DNA of 33,121 nucleotides from Pseudomonadota bacterium (GTDB lineage: Bacteria; Pseudomonadota; Alphaproteobacteria; Rhizobiales; Xanthobacteraceae), in the NCBI GenBank assembly GCA_016195095.1, contig JACQAE010000290.1, forward strand, positions 1 to 33,121, given 5' to 3'. Positions within the stretch are counted from its first letter, which is position 1. Every line of letters starts with the position of its first letter. The notes under the pieces were generated by a model. It made no database searches and was not told where the DNA came from. It saw only the letters and a program-made list of their open reading frames with translations. Positions 8,517 through 16,294 of the stretch are shown one piece after another. Position numbers and translations under genes: made by a program.

Positions 8517-9122
8517 ATGGCTTCGAGCTTTCCGGCGCGCGGCCTTGACGCTAATCTGGGGCCGGGCACGTCGAGCCGGGGCAATGTTTTGAATCTTCCC
8601 AATCTCGTTACGATCGCCCGCATTCTGCTCGTGCCGGTCGTCACCTGGGCGATCGCGGCGGGCGAGATGCGGCTGGCTTTCCTATTGTTTCTCGCCGCCG
8701 GGGTGAGCGACGCCGTGGACGGTTTTCTTGCCAAGCGGCTGGGGATGACCAGTGAGATTGGCGCCTATCTGGATCCGCTCGCGGACAAGGCGCTGATCAT
8801 GTCGATCTATGTGACGCTCGGCATCGCGGAAGCGATTCCGCGCTGGCTAGTGATTCTGGTCGTATCGCGCGATATCATGATCATCGCCGCGGTCATGCTG
8901 TCGTGGCTCGTCGGCAAGCCCGTGGCGGTGCGGCCGCACCCGGTATCAAAGCTCAACACCGTGGCGCAGATCCTGTTTGCCGGCCTCGTGCTTGCCTCGC
9001 TTGGTTTCCAGTTCGATATATCCCAATGGAGTCAGGCCGCTATGCTCCTGGTCGCGGCACTGACGTTAATGTCGGTATTATTTTACCTCATTGGCTGGGT
9101 TCGTCATGTCAACGCGGGTTGA
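8517..9122 (+). CDS. CDP-alcohol phosphatidyltransferase family protein
   Basis: A 201-residue inner-membrane enzyme with about five membrane segments, making phospholipids by displacing CMP from a CDP-alcohol such as CDP-diacylglycerol. The signature D-A-V-D-G-F-L-A-K-R followed by G-A-Y-L-D-P-L-A-D-K (about 65-91) fits DxxDGxxAR-x8-GxxxDxxxD with Lys in place of Arg. It resembles PgsA/cardiolipin synthase-like members placed before an AI-2E permease in rhizobia. The acceptor cannot be told from sequence. Start uncertain: the ATG at 8517 has no ribosome site and adds a non-conserved 24-residue tail, whereas a TTG at 8589 (LNLPNLVTIARI) with GGGG upstream matches the typical family N-terminus. 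The gene is divergent from purM. Confidence 0.9.
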   Translation: MASSFPARGLDANLGPGTSSRGNVLNLPNLVTIARILLVPVVTWAIAAGEMRLAFLLFLAAGVSDAVDGFLAKRLGMTSEIGAYLDPLADKALIMSIYVTLGIAEAIPRWLVILVVSRDIMIIAAVMLSWLVGKPVAVRPHPVSKLNTVAQILFAGLVLASLGFQFDISQWSQAAMLLVAALTLMSVLFYLIGWVRHVNAG

Positions 9123-9183
9123 CGGCGCGGGCGCGCCGGCGTGGCGTAAATATCCTGTCGCGACGTAATTCGAGGATGCGGTA

Positions 9184-10245
9184 ATGACGTTCGGACGCCA
9201 AATAACGTTCTGGGTCGCGGCGCTCGGCGTGCTCCTCGCCCTGATCTGGCTGCTGCACGAAATCCTCCTGCCGTTTGTCGCGGGGATGGTGCTTGCGTAT
9301 CTGCTCGATCCCGTCGCTAGCCGAATTGAACGCATTGGCATCAACAGATTTTTCGCGACACTGACGATCGTTGGTCTGTTCATTTTTGCCTTTGTCGTGC
9401 TGGTCATCCTGGTTGCGCCGATCGTGATCAGCCAATTGCTGGAATTGATCGACAGGCTGCCCGGATATGTTGCGCGGCTGCAGGAATTAATCGCCGATTC
9501 GAATCGCCCCTGGCTCACCAAAATCGTCGGCGACAGCATCGGTAGCGTCGAACTGACGACAATGATGAAACAGGGTACGGGCGGGCTCACGATTTTCCTG
9601 CGCTCGCTATGGTCGGGCGGGCAGGCGCTGGCGTCGATATTCTCGCTGCTGGTGATTACTCCGGTTGTCGCGTTTTACCTCCTGAACGACTGGCACCGCC
9701 TTGTCGCCACGATCGACAATTGGCTGCCGCGCGATCACGCCGACGCCATCCGCCGCTTGGCGAGCGACATCAACACAGCCATAGCCGGATTCGTGCGCGG
9801 CCAATCGGCAGTGTGCCTGATCCTCGGCTTGTTCTATGCCCTCGGTTTAACCATCATTGGTTTGAAATTCGGGTTCGTTATCGGCCTCATCGCCGGCCTG
9901 ATCAGTTTCGTTCCCTATGTCGGCACACTCACCGCCTTCGTGGTTTCCGTCGGGGTGGCGATTGCCCAGGCATGGCCGGACTGGACGCTCCTGGCCGCCG
10001 CGGTTGGCGTGAACTTGGTCGGCCAGGTGCTCGAAGGCTACATTCTTGCTCCCTATCTGGTTGGGCAAAGCGTTGGGTTGCACCCGGTCTGGCTCATGTT
10101 TGCCTTGCTGGCGTTTGGTTATCTGTTTGGGTTCGTCGGCTTGCTAGTGGCCATTCCGTTGGCGGCCGCGGTTGCCGTGGTGGTGCGGTTTGCGCTGCGC
10201 AAGTATCTTTCAAGCCCATTCTATACTGGGAAACATCCGCATTGA
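9184..10245 (+). CDS. AI-2E family transporter (PerM/YdgG-like permease)
   Basis: A 353-residue polytopic inner-membrane protein with about eight hydrophobic segments, two near the N-terminus, one around 55-80, a soluble stretch with amphipathic helices (about 85-150), then a C-terminal bundle. Conserved pieces include PFVAGMVLAYLLDP (about 30-43), PVVAFYLLNDW, GLIAGLISFVPYVG and the C-terminal hydrophobic block LFGFVGLLVAIPLAA. The family is named for autoinducer-2 export in E. coli, but members also include sodium/proton antiporters, so the substrate is open. The ATG at 9184 has GAGG about 8 bases upstream. hdaA begins within 15 bases of its stop, so the two are very likely in one operon. 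Confidence 0.92.
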   Translation: MTFGRQITFWVAALGVLLALIWLLHEILLPFVAGMVLAYLLDPVASRIERIGINRFFATLTIVGLFIFAFVVLVILVAPIVISQLLELIDRLPGYVARLQELIADSNRPWLTKIVGDSIGSVELTTMMKQGTGGLTIFLRSLWSGGQALASIFSLLVITPVVAFYLLNDWHRLVATIDNWLPRDHADAIRRLASDINTAIAGFVRGQSAVCLILGLFYALGLTIIGLKFGFVIGLIAGLISFVPYVGTLTAFVVSVGVAIAQAWPDWTLLAAAVGVNLVGQVLEGYILAPYLVGQSVGLHPVWLMFALLAFGYLFGFVGLLVAIPLAAAVAVVVRFALRKYLSSPFYTGKHPH

Positions 10246-10259
10246 TCGTGAGTTCGTCC

Positions 10260-10934
10260 ATGTTGCCGGCACCGCGTCAGCTCGCGCTTTCCTTGCCTCA
10301 TGCCGAACGGTTCGCACGCGAGGATTTTCTGTCCGGGCCGAGCAACATCGCCGCGCTCTCGCTCATTGAGCGATGGCCGGATTGGCCTGACCGAACAGTG
10401 GCGCTTATTGGCCCCGCGGGCGCCGGCAAGAGTCACCTTGCGGCGGTCTGGGCGTCTGGCGCTGGCGCGCGCGCCATCGCAAGCCGCGCGCTCGTTGGCG
10501 CCGATCTGCCAACCGCGCTGGCGACTGGCGCGCTGGTCGTGGAGGATATAACGCCTGACGCCATCGACGAGCGCGCGCTCTTTCACCTGCTCAATTTTGC
10601 GCGCGAGGAGCGCGCGTTTGTGCTGCTCACGGCACGCACCGCGCCCGGACTTTGGCGCGTCGGCTTGCCGGACCTTTTGTCGCGCCTGCGCGCGCTGCCG
10701 GTCGTGACGCTCGCGCCGCCAGGTGATGCGCTGCTGCGGGCGGTGCTGGTCAAGCAGTTCAGTGACCGCCAGGTCGCCGTCGACGAGGCCGTTGTGTCGT
10801 TCGTTGCCACCCGCATCGAGCGTTCGTTTGCCGCGGTGCGCTCGATTGTGCGCGAGCTCGATCGCGCGGCGCTGCAACAACAACGTCCGATAAGCCGAGT
10901 GCTTGCGGCGGAGGTTTTGGAAAGCCGAACTTGA
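10260..10934 (+). CDS. hdaA: DnaA-related AAA+ regulator of replication initiation (HdaA/Hda family)
   Basis: A 224-residue protein related to the AAA+ domain of DnaA but without the DNA-binding domain IV. It begins with LPAPRQLALSLPHAERFARE, a QLxL/F-type clamp-binding peptide (Q-L-A-L-S-L) that in Hda proteins docks on the DnaN sliding clamp. G-P-A-G-A-G-K-S (51-58) is the Walker A loop, and V-V-E-D-I (about 95) the Walker B strand. The family stimulates ATP hydrolysis by DnaA after initiation, preventing re-replication. The frame is open far upstream, but that portion overlies the AI-2E gene; ATG 10260 or GTG 10248 is the start. It is placed between an AI-2E permease and ppk, as in other Hyphomicrobiales. 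Confidence 0.9.
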   Translation: MLPAPRQLALSLPHAERFAREDFLSGPSNIAALSLIERWPDWPDRTVALIGPAGAGKSHLAAVWASGAGARAIASRALVGADLPTALATGALVVEDITPDAIDERALFHLLNFAREERAFVLLTARTAPGLWRVGLPDLLSRLRALPVVTLAPPGDALLRAVLVKQFSDRQVAVDEAVVSFVATRIERSFAAVRSIVRELDRAALQQQRPISRVLAAEVLESRT

Positions 10935-11063
10935 CCACGGCGAGAACGTTCTGACGAGCACCGCATTTGCATTCTAACTCATTGATTTTAAGTAACTTCT
11001 TACCAAAACTTCTTGCCCCATTTTGGTTCCACGTCGGCGGCCGGAGCGGCCGGCGTCATCCAA

Positions 11064-11092
11064 ACGACATCTTAATCGGATCGTCTTATACT
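11064..11092 (+). promoter_or_regulatory. Candidate promoter for ppk
   Basis: ACGACA (11064-11069, four of six matches to TTGACA) and TATACT (11087-11092, five of six matches to TATAAT) are separated by 17 bases and lie 38 bases upstream of the ppk start. The 195-base gap from hdaA also holds an A/T-rich stretch at 10975-11020. A separate promoter for ppk would explain why it is not tightly joined to hdaA. Prediction only. Confidence 0.4.
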
Positions 11093-11129
11093 GAACCACC
11101 CCCGAAACATTCAAACACGATGGCGTGTC

Positions 11130-13198
11130 ATGAGTGGCCGCAGCCAAGATGTTGTTCAGGCAAAAGGATTTGAGCCAAGCGCGGGATCGGCGCCGGCGGG
11201 CGCCGGCGTGGATATCGCGGCAAGCCCTGAGCGGTTCGTAAACCGCGAGCTATCCTGGCTGCATTTCAATCGCCGCGTATTGGCGGAGGCTGAGAATGCC
11301 GGCCATCCATTGCTCGAACGCGTGCGGTTTTTGTCGATTTCGGCCAACAATCTCGACGAATTCTTCATGGTCCGCGTCGCCGGCCTCAGGGGCCAGGTGC
11401 GCGCCGGCATTACCAGCCGTAGCCCCGACGGCCTGACCGCGGCCGAACAGCTCGTACGCATCGCGGAGGCCGTATCCTCGCTCGCGGGCGACCAGCAGGC
11501 CCGCTGGCGCGCCTTGCGTGAGCATCTTGCGAGCGAAAAGATTATCCTGGTCGAGGCGGACGACCTCAAGAAGGCCGATCGTGCGTGGCTGGAAGAATAT
11601 TTCCTGCAGAATATCTTTCCGGTCCTCACCCCGCTCGCTATCGATCCGGCTCACCCGTTTCCCTTCATCCCCAATCTCGGGTTTTCGATCGCGTTGCAGC
11701 TCGCGCGGGCGAGCGATGGCAAGGCGATGAATGCGCTCATTCGCGTGCCGCAGAAGATCGAGCGCTTTATCCGCCTGCCGGCCGCCGCGGACGCGGAGGG
11801 CACGCGGCTCGTTTCGCTCGAGCAGGTCACGACGCTGTTCATACCGTTGCTGTTCCCCGGATATGCCGTAAAAGGCCAGGGTGCCTTTCGCGTTATTCGC
11901 GATTCCGATCTCGAAATCGAAGAAGAGGCCGAGGATCTGGTGCGATTGTTTGAGTCCGTGCTCAAACGCCGACGCCGCGGATCGGTCATCAGGCTCGAGA
12001 TGACCGAACCCACGCCGGTCGAATTGCGCCGGTTCGTGCAACGCGCGTTGGCCGTCGCCGACGAAGAATTGGTCCTGGTCGACGGCATGCTGGCGATGGC
12101 CGACCTGTCGCAACTCACCCAGATCGTTGGCGCGGATCGCGCCGACCTGGAATTTGTACCCTTCAATCCACGTTTTCCCGAACGCATCCGCGATCACGCC
12201 GGCGACTGCTTCGCGGCGATTCGCCAGAAGGATCTGATCGTCCACCATCCCTACGAGTCCTTCGACGTCGTGGTGCAATTCCTGCAACAAGCGGCGCGCG
12301 ACCCGGACGTGATCGCCATCAAGCAGACGCTGTACCGCACGTCCAAGGATAGCCCCATCGTGCGCGCATTGATCGAGGCCGCGGAAGCCGGGAAGTCGGT
12401 GACGGCGGTCGTCGAACTCAAGGCGCGTTTTGACGAAGAGGCCAATACGACCTGTCGTTTTTCTCCGCTGGCCCGGTCATTGCCCGCGACGTCGCGCGCA
12501 TTTTCAATTTCATCACCGGATATGCCGAGCCGGCCGAGCTCGAACGCATGGCGGTCTCCCCATTTCGCCTCAAATCGAAAATTCTCGACCATATCGCCAA
12601 GGAAGTGGCGCATGCCCGCGCCGGGCGACCGGCTTGCATCTGGATGAAGATGAATTCGCTGGTCGATCCCGATATCATCGACGCGCTTTACGCGGCCTCG
12701 AGAGCCGGCGTTGCGATCGAACTCGTGGTGCGGGGCATCTGCTGCCTGCGACCGGGAGTGCCAGGCCTCTCCGAAACCATCAAGGTCAGATCGATTGTCG
12801 GCCGTTTCCTCGAACACGGCCGAATCTACTGCTTTGGCGTGGGCAACGGGCTGCCGCATCCCAAGGCCGCGGTCTATATTTCCTCCGCCGACATGATGCC
12901 GCGCAATCTGGATCGGCGGGTCGAAACGCTGTGCCCGATCATCAATCCAACGGTGCACGAGCAGGTGCTCGAGCAAATCATGGTCGCCAACCTCAAGGAC
13001 AATCAGCAAAGCTGGAACCTCTTGCCCGATGGCACCTCGAATCGGATAAAGCCTTCTCCTGGCGAGGAACCGTTCAATGCTCACCAATACTTCATGACCA
13101 ATCCGAGCCTGTCGGGCCGTGGCAAATCGCTCAAGGAATCATCCCCCCGCAGTCTTGTCGGCGCGCGCGCGCGCGCCGCGGCGAGCGACCAGCGCTGA
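11130..13198 (+). pseudogene. ppk: Polyphosphate kinase 1, disrupted by an internal deletion and frameshift
   Basis: Ppk1 polymerises the gamma-phosphate of ATP into polyphosphate through a phosphohistidine. The first reading frame (11130 to about 12447) holds the N-terminal and head domains ([41 protein letters not shown]) and the start of the catalytic domain with I-K-Q-T-L-Y-R and [11 protein letters not shown], which carry the Mg-binding arginines. Homology then jumps to [19 protein letters not shown] in the +2 frame and continues to [15 protein letters not shown] and the stop at 13198. About 58 family-consensus residues between these points are absent, including the T-H-A-K motif with the phosphorylated His (His435 in E. 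coli) and the C-H-I-G-T-G-N-Y segment. The second active-site His in F-L-E-H-G-R-I is kept. As written, translation ends at 12647 as a 505-residue truncated product. Either a true null allele or an assembly error. Confidence 0.9.
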
Positions 13199-13199
13199 C

Positions 13200-14702
13200 G
13201 TGGAGGCGCAAGGCCGCCTCGACCTTGGTCCGCCCATCGCTATCATTGACATCGGATCGAATTCCGTCCGCCTCGTCGTTTACGAGGGCCTGACCCGTAG
13301 CCCCACGCCGATATTCAACGAAAAGGTACTTGCGGGCCTCGGACGCGAGGTTCAGTCGACCGGATTGCTGGCGTCCGACGCGGTTGCGACAGCGCTTAAT
13401 GCGCTCGGCCGCTTCCGCGCGCTGTGCGACGTTCATGGCGTGCGCCGGCTGTGGGTCGTTGCGACCGCCGCCTGTCGCGAGGCGCGCAACGGACCCGCTT
13501 TCATCGCCGCGGCGGAGCGCGTCTGTGGCGCACGAATCGACGTCCTGTCGGGGCGGCGCGAGGCGCAACTGTCCGCGATGGGGATCGTTTCGGGAATTTA
13601 TCGGCCCGACGGTATTGTCGGCGATCTTGGCGGCGGATCGCTCGAACTGGTCGATGTCCGAGGCCACCGACTGCGCCACGCGGTGACATTGCCGCTCGGC
13701 GGATTGGCCTTACGCGACCTGTCGGCCAAGTCGCTCAAGAAGGCCGAGAAGATCGTCAGGCGTGAATTGGCCGGCGTCGCGGCGATTCGTGACGGTTCGG
13801 GACGCCCGTTTTATGCCGTCGGCGGTACATGGCGCGCGCTTGCCCGCCTACACATCTGGCAAACCGGCTATCCGCTGCACGTGATGCATAATTACTGCAT
13901 TTCGGCCCGCGAAGCGCTGGAATTTTCGCGCCTCGTGCGCCGGGTCGATCCCGAGACGCTGTCGCGCATCGAGGTGGTCGCGGACGCGCGGCGTCCGTTG
14001 CTGGCTTACGCCGCGCTGGTGCTTGAACATCTGGTGCGCGCGATCCGACCGAAAAAAGTGGTCATTTCCGCGCTCGGCGTGCGTGAGGGGCTGTTGTATT
14101 CGCTGCTCGATGCGCGGGAACGCAGGAAAGACCCGTTGCTCGCGGCGGCGCGCGAGCTCAACCTGTTGCGCTCGCGTTCGCCCGCGCATGGCGAGGAGCT
14201 GGTCAATTGGTCCGACCGGTTCATGGCCTCATCGGGAATTGAGGAAACGGCCTACGAGCAGCGGTTGCGGCAGGCCGCCTGCCTGTTGGCTGATATCGGC
14301 TGGCGCGCGCATCCCGACTATCGCGGCGAACAGTCGCTCAATATCATCGCAAATGCGGCTTTCGTCGGCGTCGATCATCCGGGCCGGGCGTTCATCGCGG
14401 GTTCGGTCTTCTTTCGCCATATCGGTCTTGTTGACGACGACCTTTCGCCGCAGGTGCGCGAGCTTCTGTCGGCACGCCTTCTCGACCATGCCCGTATCCT
14501 CGGCGCCGCGATGCGCGTGGCCTATCTTGTGTCCGCGGCGATGCCCGGCGTCCTGCCGCACACGCCGATGCGGGTCGAACGCGGGCGGCTCGTGCTTCGA
14601 CTAGAACGCGAATTTGGCGCGCTGGCGAGCGAACGGGTATTGAGCCGGCTGCGCCAGCTTGCGCGCCTGATCGGCCGTGAGGCGAAAATGACGATCGCCT
14701 AG
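13200..14702 (+). CDS. ppx: Exopolyphosphatase / pppGpp phosphohydrolase family protein
   Basis: A 500-residue enzyme of the Ppx/GppA group in the actin/Hsp70 ATPase fold; it releases phosphate from polyphosphate ends and some members hydrolyse pppGpp. The phosphate-1 loop A-I-I-D-I-G-S-N-S-V-R-L, the catalytic region TAACREARNG with R-R-E-A-Q-L-S-A, the phosphate-2 loop G-D-L-G-G-G-S-L-E-L and YAVGGTWRALAR are all intact, followed by the helical C-terminal domain of longer Ppx proteins. The frame opens further upstream inside ppk (first ATG 13119); I prefer the GTG at 13200, two bases after the ppk stop, which leaves about 14 residues before the first beta strand, but this is a weak choice. 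Its stop codon lies inside the arm of a repeat element. The partner gene ppk is broken. Confidence 0.92.
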   Translation: MEAQGRLDLGPPIAIIDIGSNSVRLVVYEGLTRSPTPIFNEKVLAGLGREVQSTGLLASDAVATALNALGRFRALCDVHGVRRLWVVATAACREARNGPAFIAAAERVCGARIDVLSGRREAQLSAMGIVSGIYRPDGIVGDLGGGSLELVDVRGHRLRHAVTLPLGGLALRDLSAKSLKKAEKIVRRELAGVAAIRDGSGRPFYAVGGTWRALARLHIWQTGYPLHVMHNYCISAREALEFSRLVRRVDPETLSRIEVVADARRPLLAYAALVLEHLVRAIRPKKVVISALGVREGLLYSLLDARERRKDPLLAAARELNLLRSRSPAHGEELVNWSDRFMASSGIEETAYEQRLRQAACLLADIGWRAHPDYRGEQSLNIIANAAFVGVDHPGRAFIAGSVFFRHIGLVDDDLSPQVRELLSARLLDHARILGAAMRVAYLVSAAMPGVLPHTPMRVERGRLVLRLEREFGALASERVLSRLRQLARLIGREAKMTIA

Positions 14703-14802
14703 AGCATGATCCCGAAAAGGGGCAACCGCATTTCGGAAAAGATCATGCACGAACAAGGGTTAGGGCCGTCGCACGATTCAACCTGAAGCGATAAGGCTCT
14801 AG
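14699..14802. repeat. 104-bp palindromic element, family 1, copy B, with CTAGAGC/GCTCTAG ends
   Basis: Bounded by perfect 7-bp inverted ends CTAGAGC (14699-14705) and GCTCTAG (14796-14802). The left half is a hairpin with arms GCATGATC (14704-14711) and GATCATGC (14741-14748) and an inner CCGAAA/TTTCGG pair. The right half ends ACGATTCAAC...AAGCGATAAGGCTCTAG. The ppx stop codon TAG (14700-14702) is inside the left end. A near copy of the whole unit lies at 29686-29784. It sits between the convergent genes ppx and rnd and may help end both transcripts. Confidence 0.8.
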
Positions 14803-14870
14803 TGCATTTTGCGGCGAAGCGGGAACCGGTTCGCCGCAGAAAACGCTGCGAACGATTTATGCAGCGCGTC
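14803..14870. repeat. Palindromic element, family 2, copy C
   Basis: Directly adjoins the family 1 element. Its core has 8-bp arms GCGGCGAA (14811-14818) and TTCGCCGC (14830-14837) around GCGGGAACCGG. The 26-base core at 14812-14837 is identical to the one at 25233-25258, and an inverted, slightly diverged copy lies at 28756-28796. No coding potential. Together with the preceding element it fills most of the 211 bases between ppx and rnd. Confidence 0.75.
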
Positions 14871-14913
14871 TGGAATCGACGGCATTTAGCGGTGCGGCCG
14901 CGGAAAAGTCCTG

Positions 14914-16068
14914 CTATCCCGCGCGTTCGATCGCGATGACGCGCCCCTTCTCAATTGCTAGCGCCAGCCTGCCATGCTTGAGGGCGATGGCGCTTTCGCC
15001 AAACATCGCCCGCCGCCAGCCCTTGAGCGCGGGAATGTCGGCATCGTCGTCGCCCGCGATGCGCTCGAGATCTTCGACAGTGGCGATGACCTTGGCGGCG
15101 ACGCCGTGGCGCTCCGCCGTCATGCGCAACAAGACCTTGAGCAGTTCAACGATCGCCATCCCGGTCGTCAGCGGCTTTGATCGCTCGATCTGCGGCAGCG
15201 TTTCAGGATCGCGTTCGAGGCCGCGCCGCACGGCGTCAACGATCTCCTGGCCCCATTTCGAGCGCTCATAGCCGCGCGGCAACGAGCGCAGGGCCGCCAG
15301 TTTCTCGGTCGAAGCGGGAGCATGCATCGCGATATCGGCGATGGCGTCATCCTTGAGGACGCGCCCGCGGGGCACGTCGCGCGCCTGCGCTTCGCGTTCG
15401 CGCCATGCGGCGACCTCGATGAGCACGGCGAATTCGCGTGGCTTGCGCACCCTGGTCTTGAGACGCTCCCACGCTCTATCGGGATCGACCCGGTAGGTGT
15501 CGGCGGAGGTGAGGATTTTCATCTCCTCCTGCACCCATTCCGCGCGGCCGCGGCGCTTTAGATCGTGCGATAGCGACGAGTAGATGTCGCGTAGGTGCGT
15601 CACGTCCGAAACCGCGTAGGTCAGTTGGGCGGCGGAAAGCGGGCGCCGCGACCAGTCGGTGAAGCGGTGCGACTTGTCGATGGCGCCACCGGAAATGCGC
15701 TGCACGAGCTGGTCGTACGAAACCGAATCGCCATAGCCCAGCACCATGGCCGCCACCTGCGTGTCGAATATGGGGTAGGGAACGAGGTTGGCCTTATGCC
15801 AGACAATTTCAATGTCCTGGCGCGCCGCGTGAAATACCTTGAGCACGGACTCGTTGGCCATGAGCGCGAGGAATGGCCGCAGGTCGAGGCCTTCCGCCAG
15901 GGCATCGATAACGACGGCCTCCTCGGTGCTCGCCATCTGGATGACGCAAAGTAACGGATAGAACGTCGTTTCCCGCAGAAATTCGGTGTCGACGGTGACG
16001 TAAGGGTGGCGCGCCAGCCGTTCGCAGGCCAGGGCGAGTTGGTCCGAGGTGGTGATTGGCTCCATCAT
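14914..16068 (-). CDS. rnd: Ribonuclease D
   Basis: A 384-residue 3'-5' exoribonuclease that trims tRNA and other small RNA precursors. All DEDDy exonuclease residues are visible: Asp27 and Glu29 in V-D-T-E-F, Asp85 in A-A-R-Q-D-I-E, and Tyr151 and Asp155 in L-T-Y-A-V-S-D-V. After about residue 210 comes an HRDC domain ([32 protein letters not shown] is its core) and a second, less conserved helical domain. Length and layout match bacterial RNase D. The start is one of two adjacent ATGs (16068 or 16065), with GAGAG a few bases upstream. It is convergent with ppx across the repeat pair and lies 226 bases downstream of the ThDP enzyme on the same strand. Confidence 0.95.
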   Translation of the reverse strand: MMEPITTSDQLALACERLARHPYVTVDTEFLRETTFYPLLCVIQMASTEEAVVIDALAEGLDLRPFLALMANESVLKVFHAARQDIEIVWHKANLVPYPIFDTQVAAMVLGYGDSVSYDQLVQRISGGAIDKSHRFTDWSRRPLSAAQLTYAVSDVTHLRDIYSSLSHDLKRRGRAEWVQEEMKILTSADTYRVDPDRAWERLKTRVRKPREFAVLIEVAAWREREAQARDVPRGRVLKDDAIADIAMHAPASTEKLAALRSLPRGYERSKWGQEIVDAVRRGLERDPETLPQIERSKPLTTGMAIVELLKVLLRMTAERHGVAAKVIATVEDLERIAGDDDADIPALKGWRRAMFGESAIALKHGRLALAIEKGRVIAIERAG

Positions 16069-16294
16069 GCGCTCTCATAACGCAACGGCCTGACGGAGTC
16101 CTTGCCAGATTCGCCGGGTCCGCGCCGGGGAAACATGGCGGATGAATTGCCACCGGCGACCAATGGAGGGGTCGCGCAAGCCAGGGTAATGGCGCAGTCG
16201 GGTCCAAGCGCTGGCGGCGCAATGGCCAATGCCAGCCGTCGCTGGTTGCCGCGTATTGCACTGCGAAGCGATATTCGCTTCGCCGGATAATACA

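Noticed and set aside
9609-10259. Long upstream extension of the hdaA reading frame
   Set aside because: It overlies the AI-2E permease gene in another frame and has no homology; hdaA begins at 10260 or 10248. The same reasoning applies to the extensions before the molybdopterin enzyme (3369-3677) and aspS (17839-18150).
10988-11003. CtrA-like site TTAA-N7-CTTA upstream of ppk
   Set aside because: The second half-site does not match TTAA at the required 7-base spacing.
12446-12647. Programmed ribosomal frameshift in ppk
   Set aside because: A frameshift alone cannot restore the roughly 58 missing residues, and no slippery sequence or following hairpin was seen at the junction.
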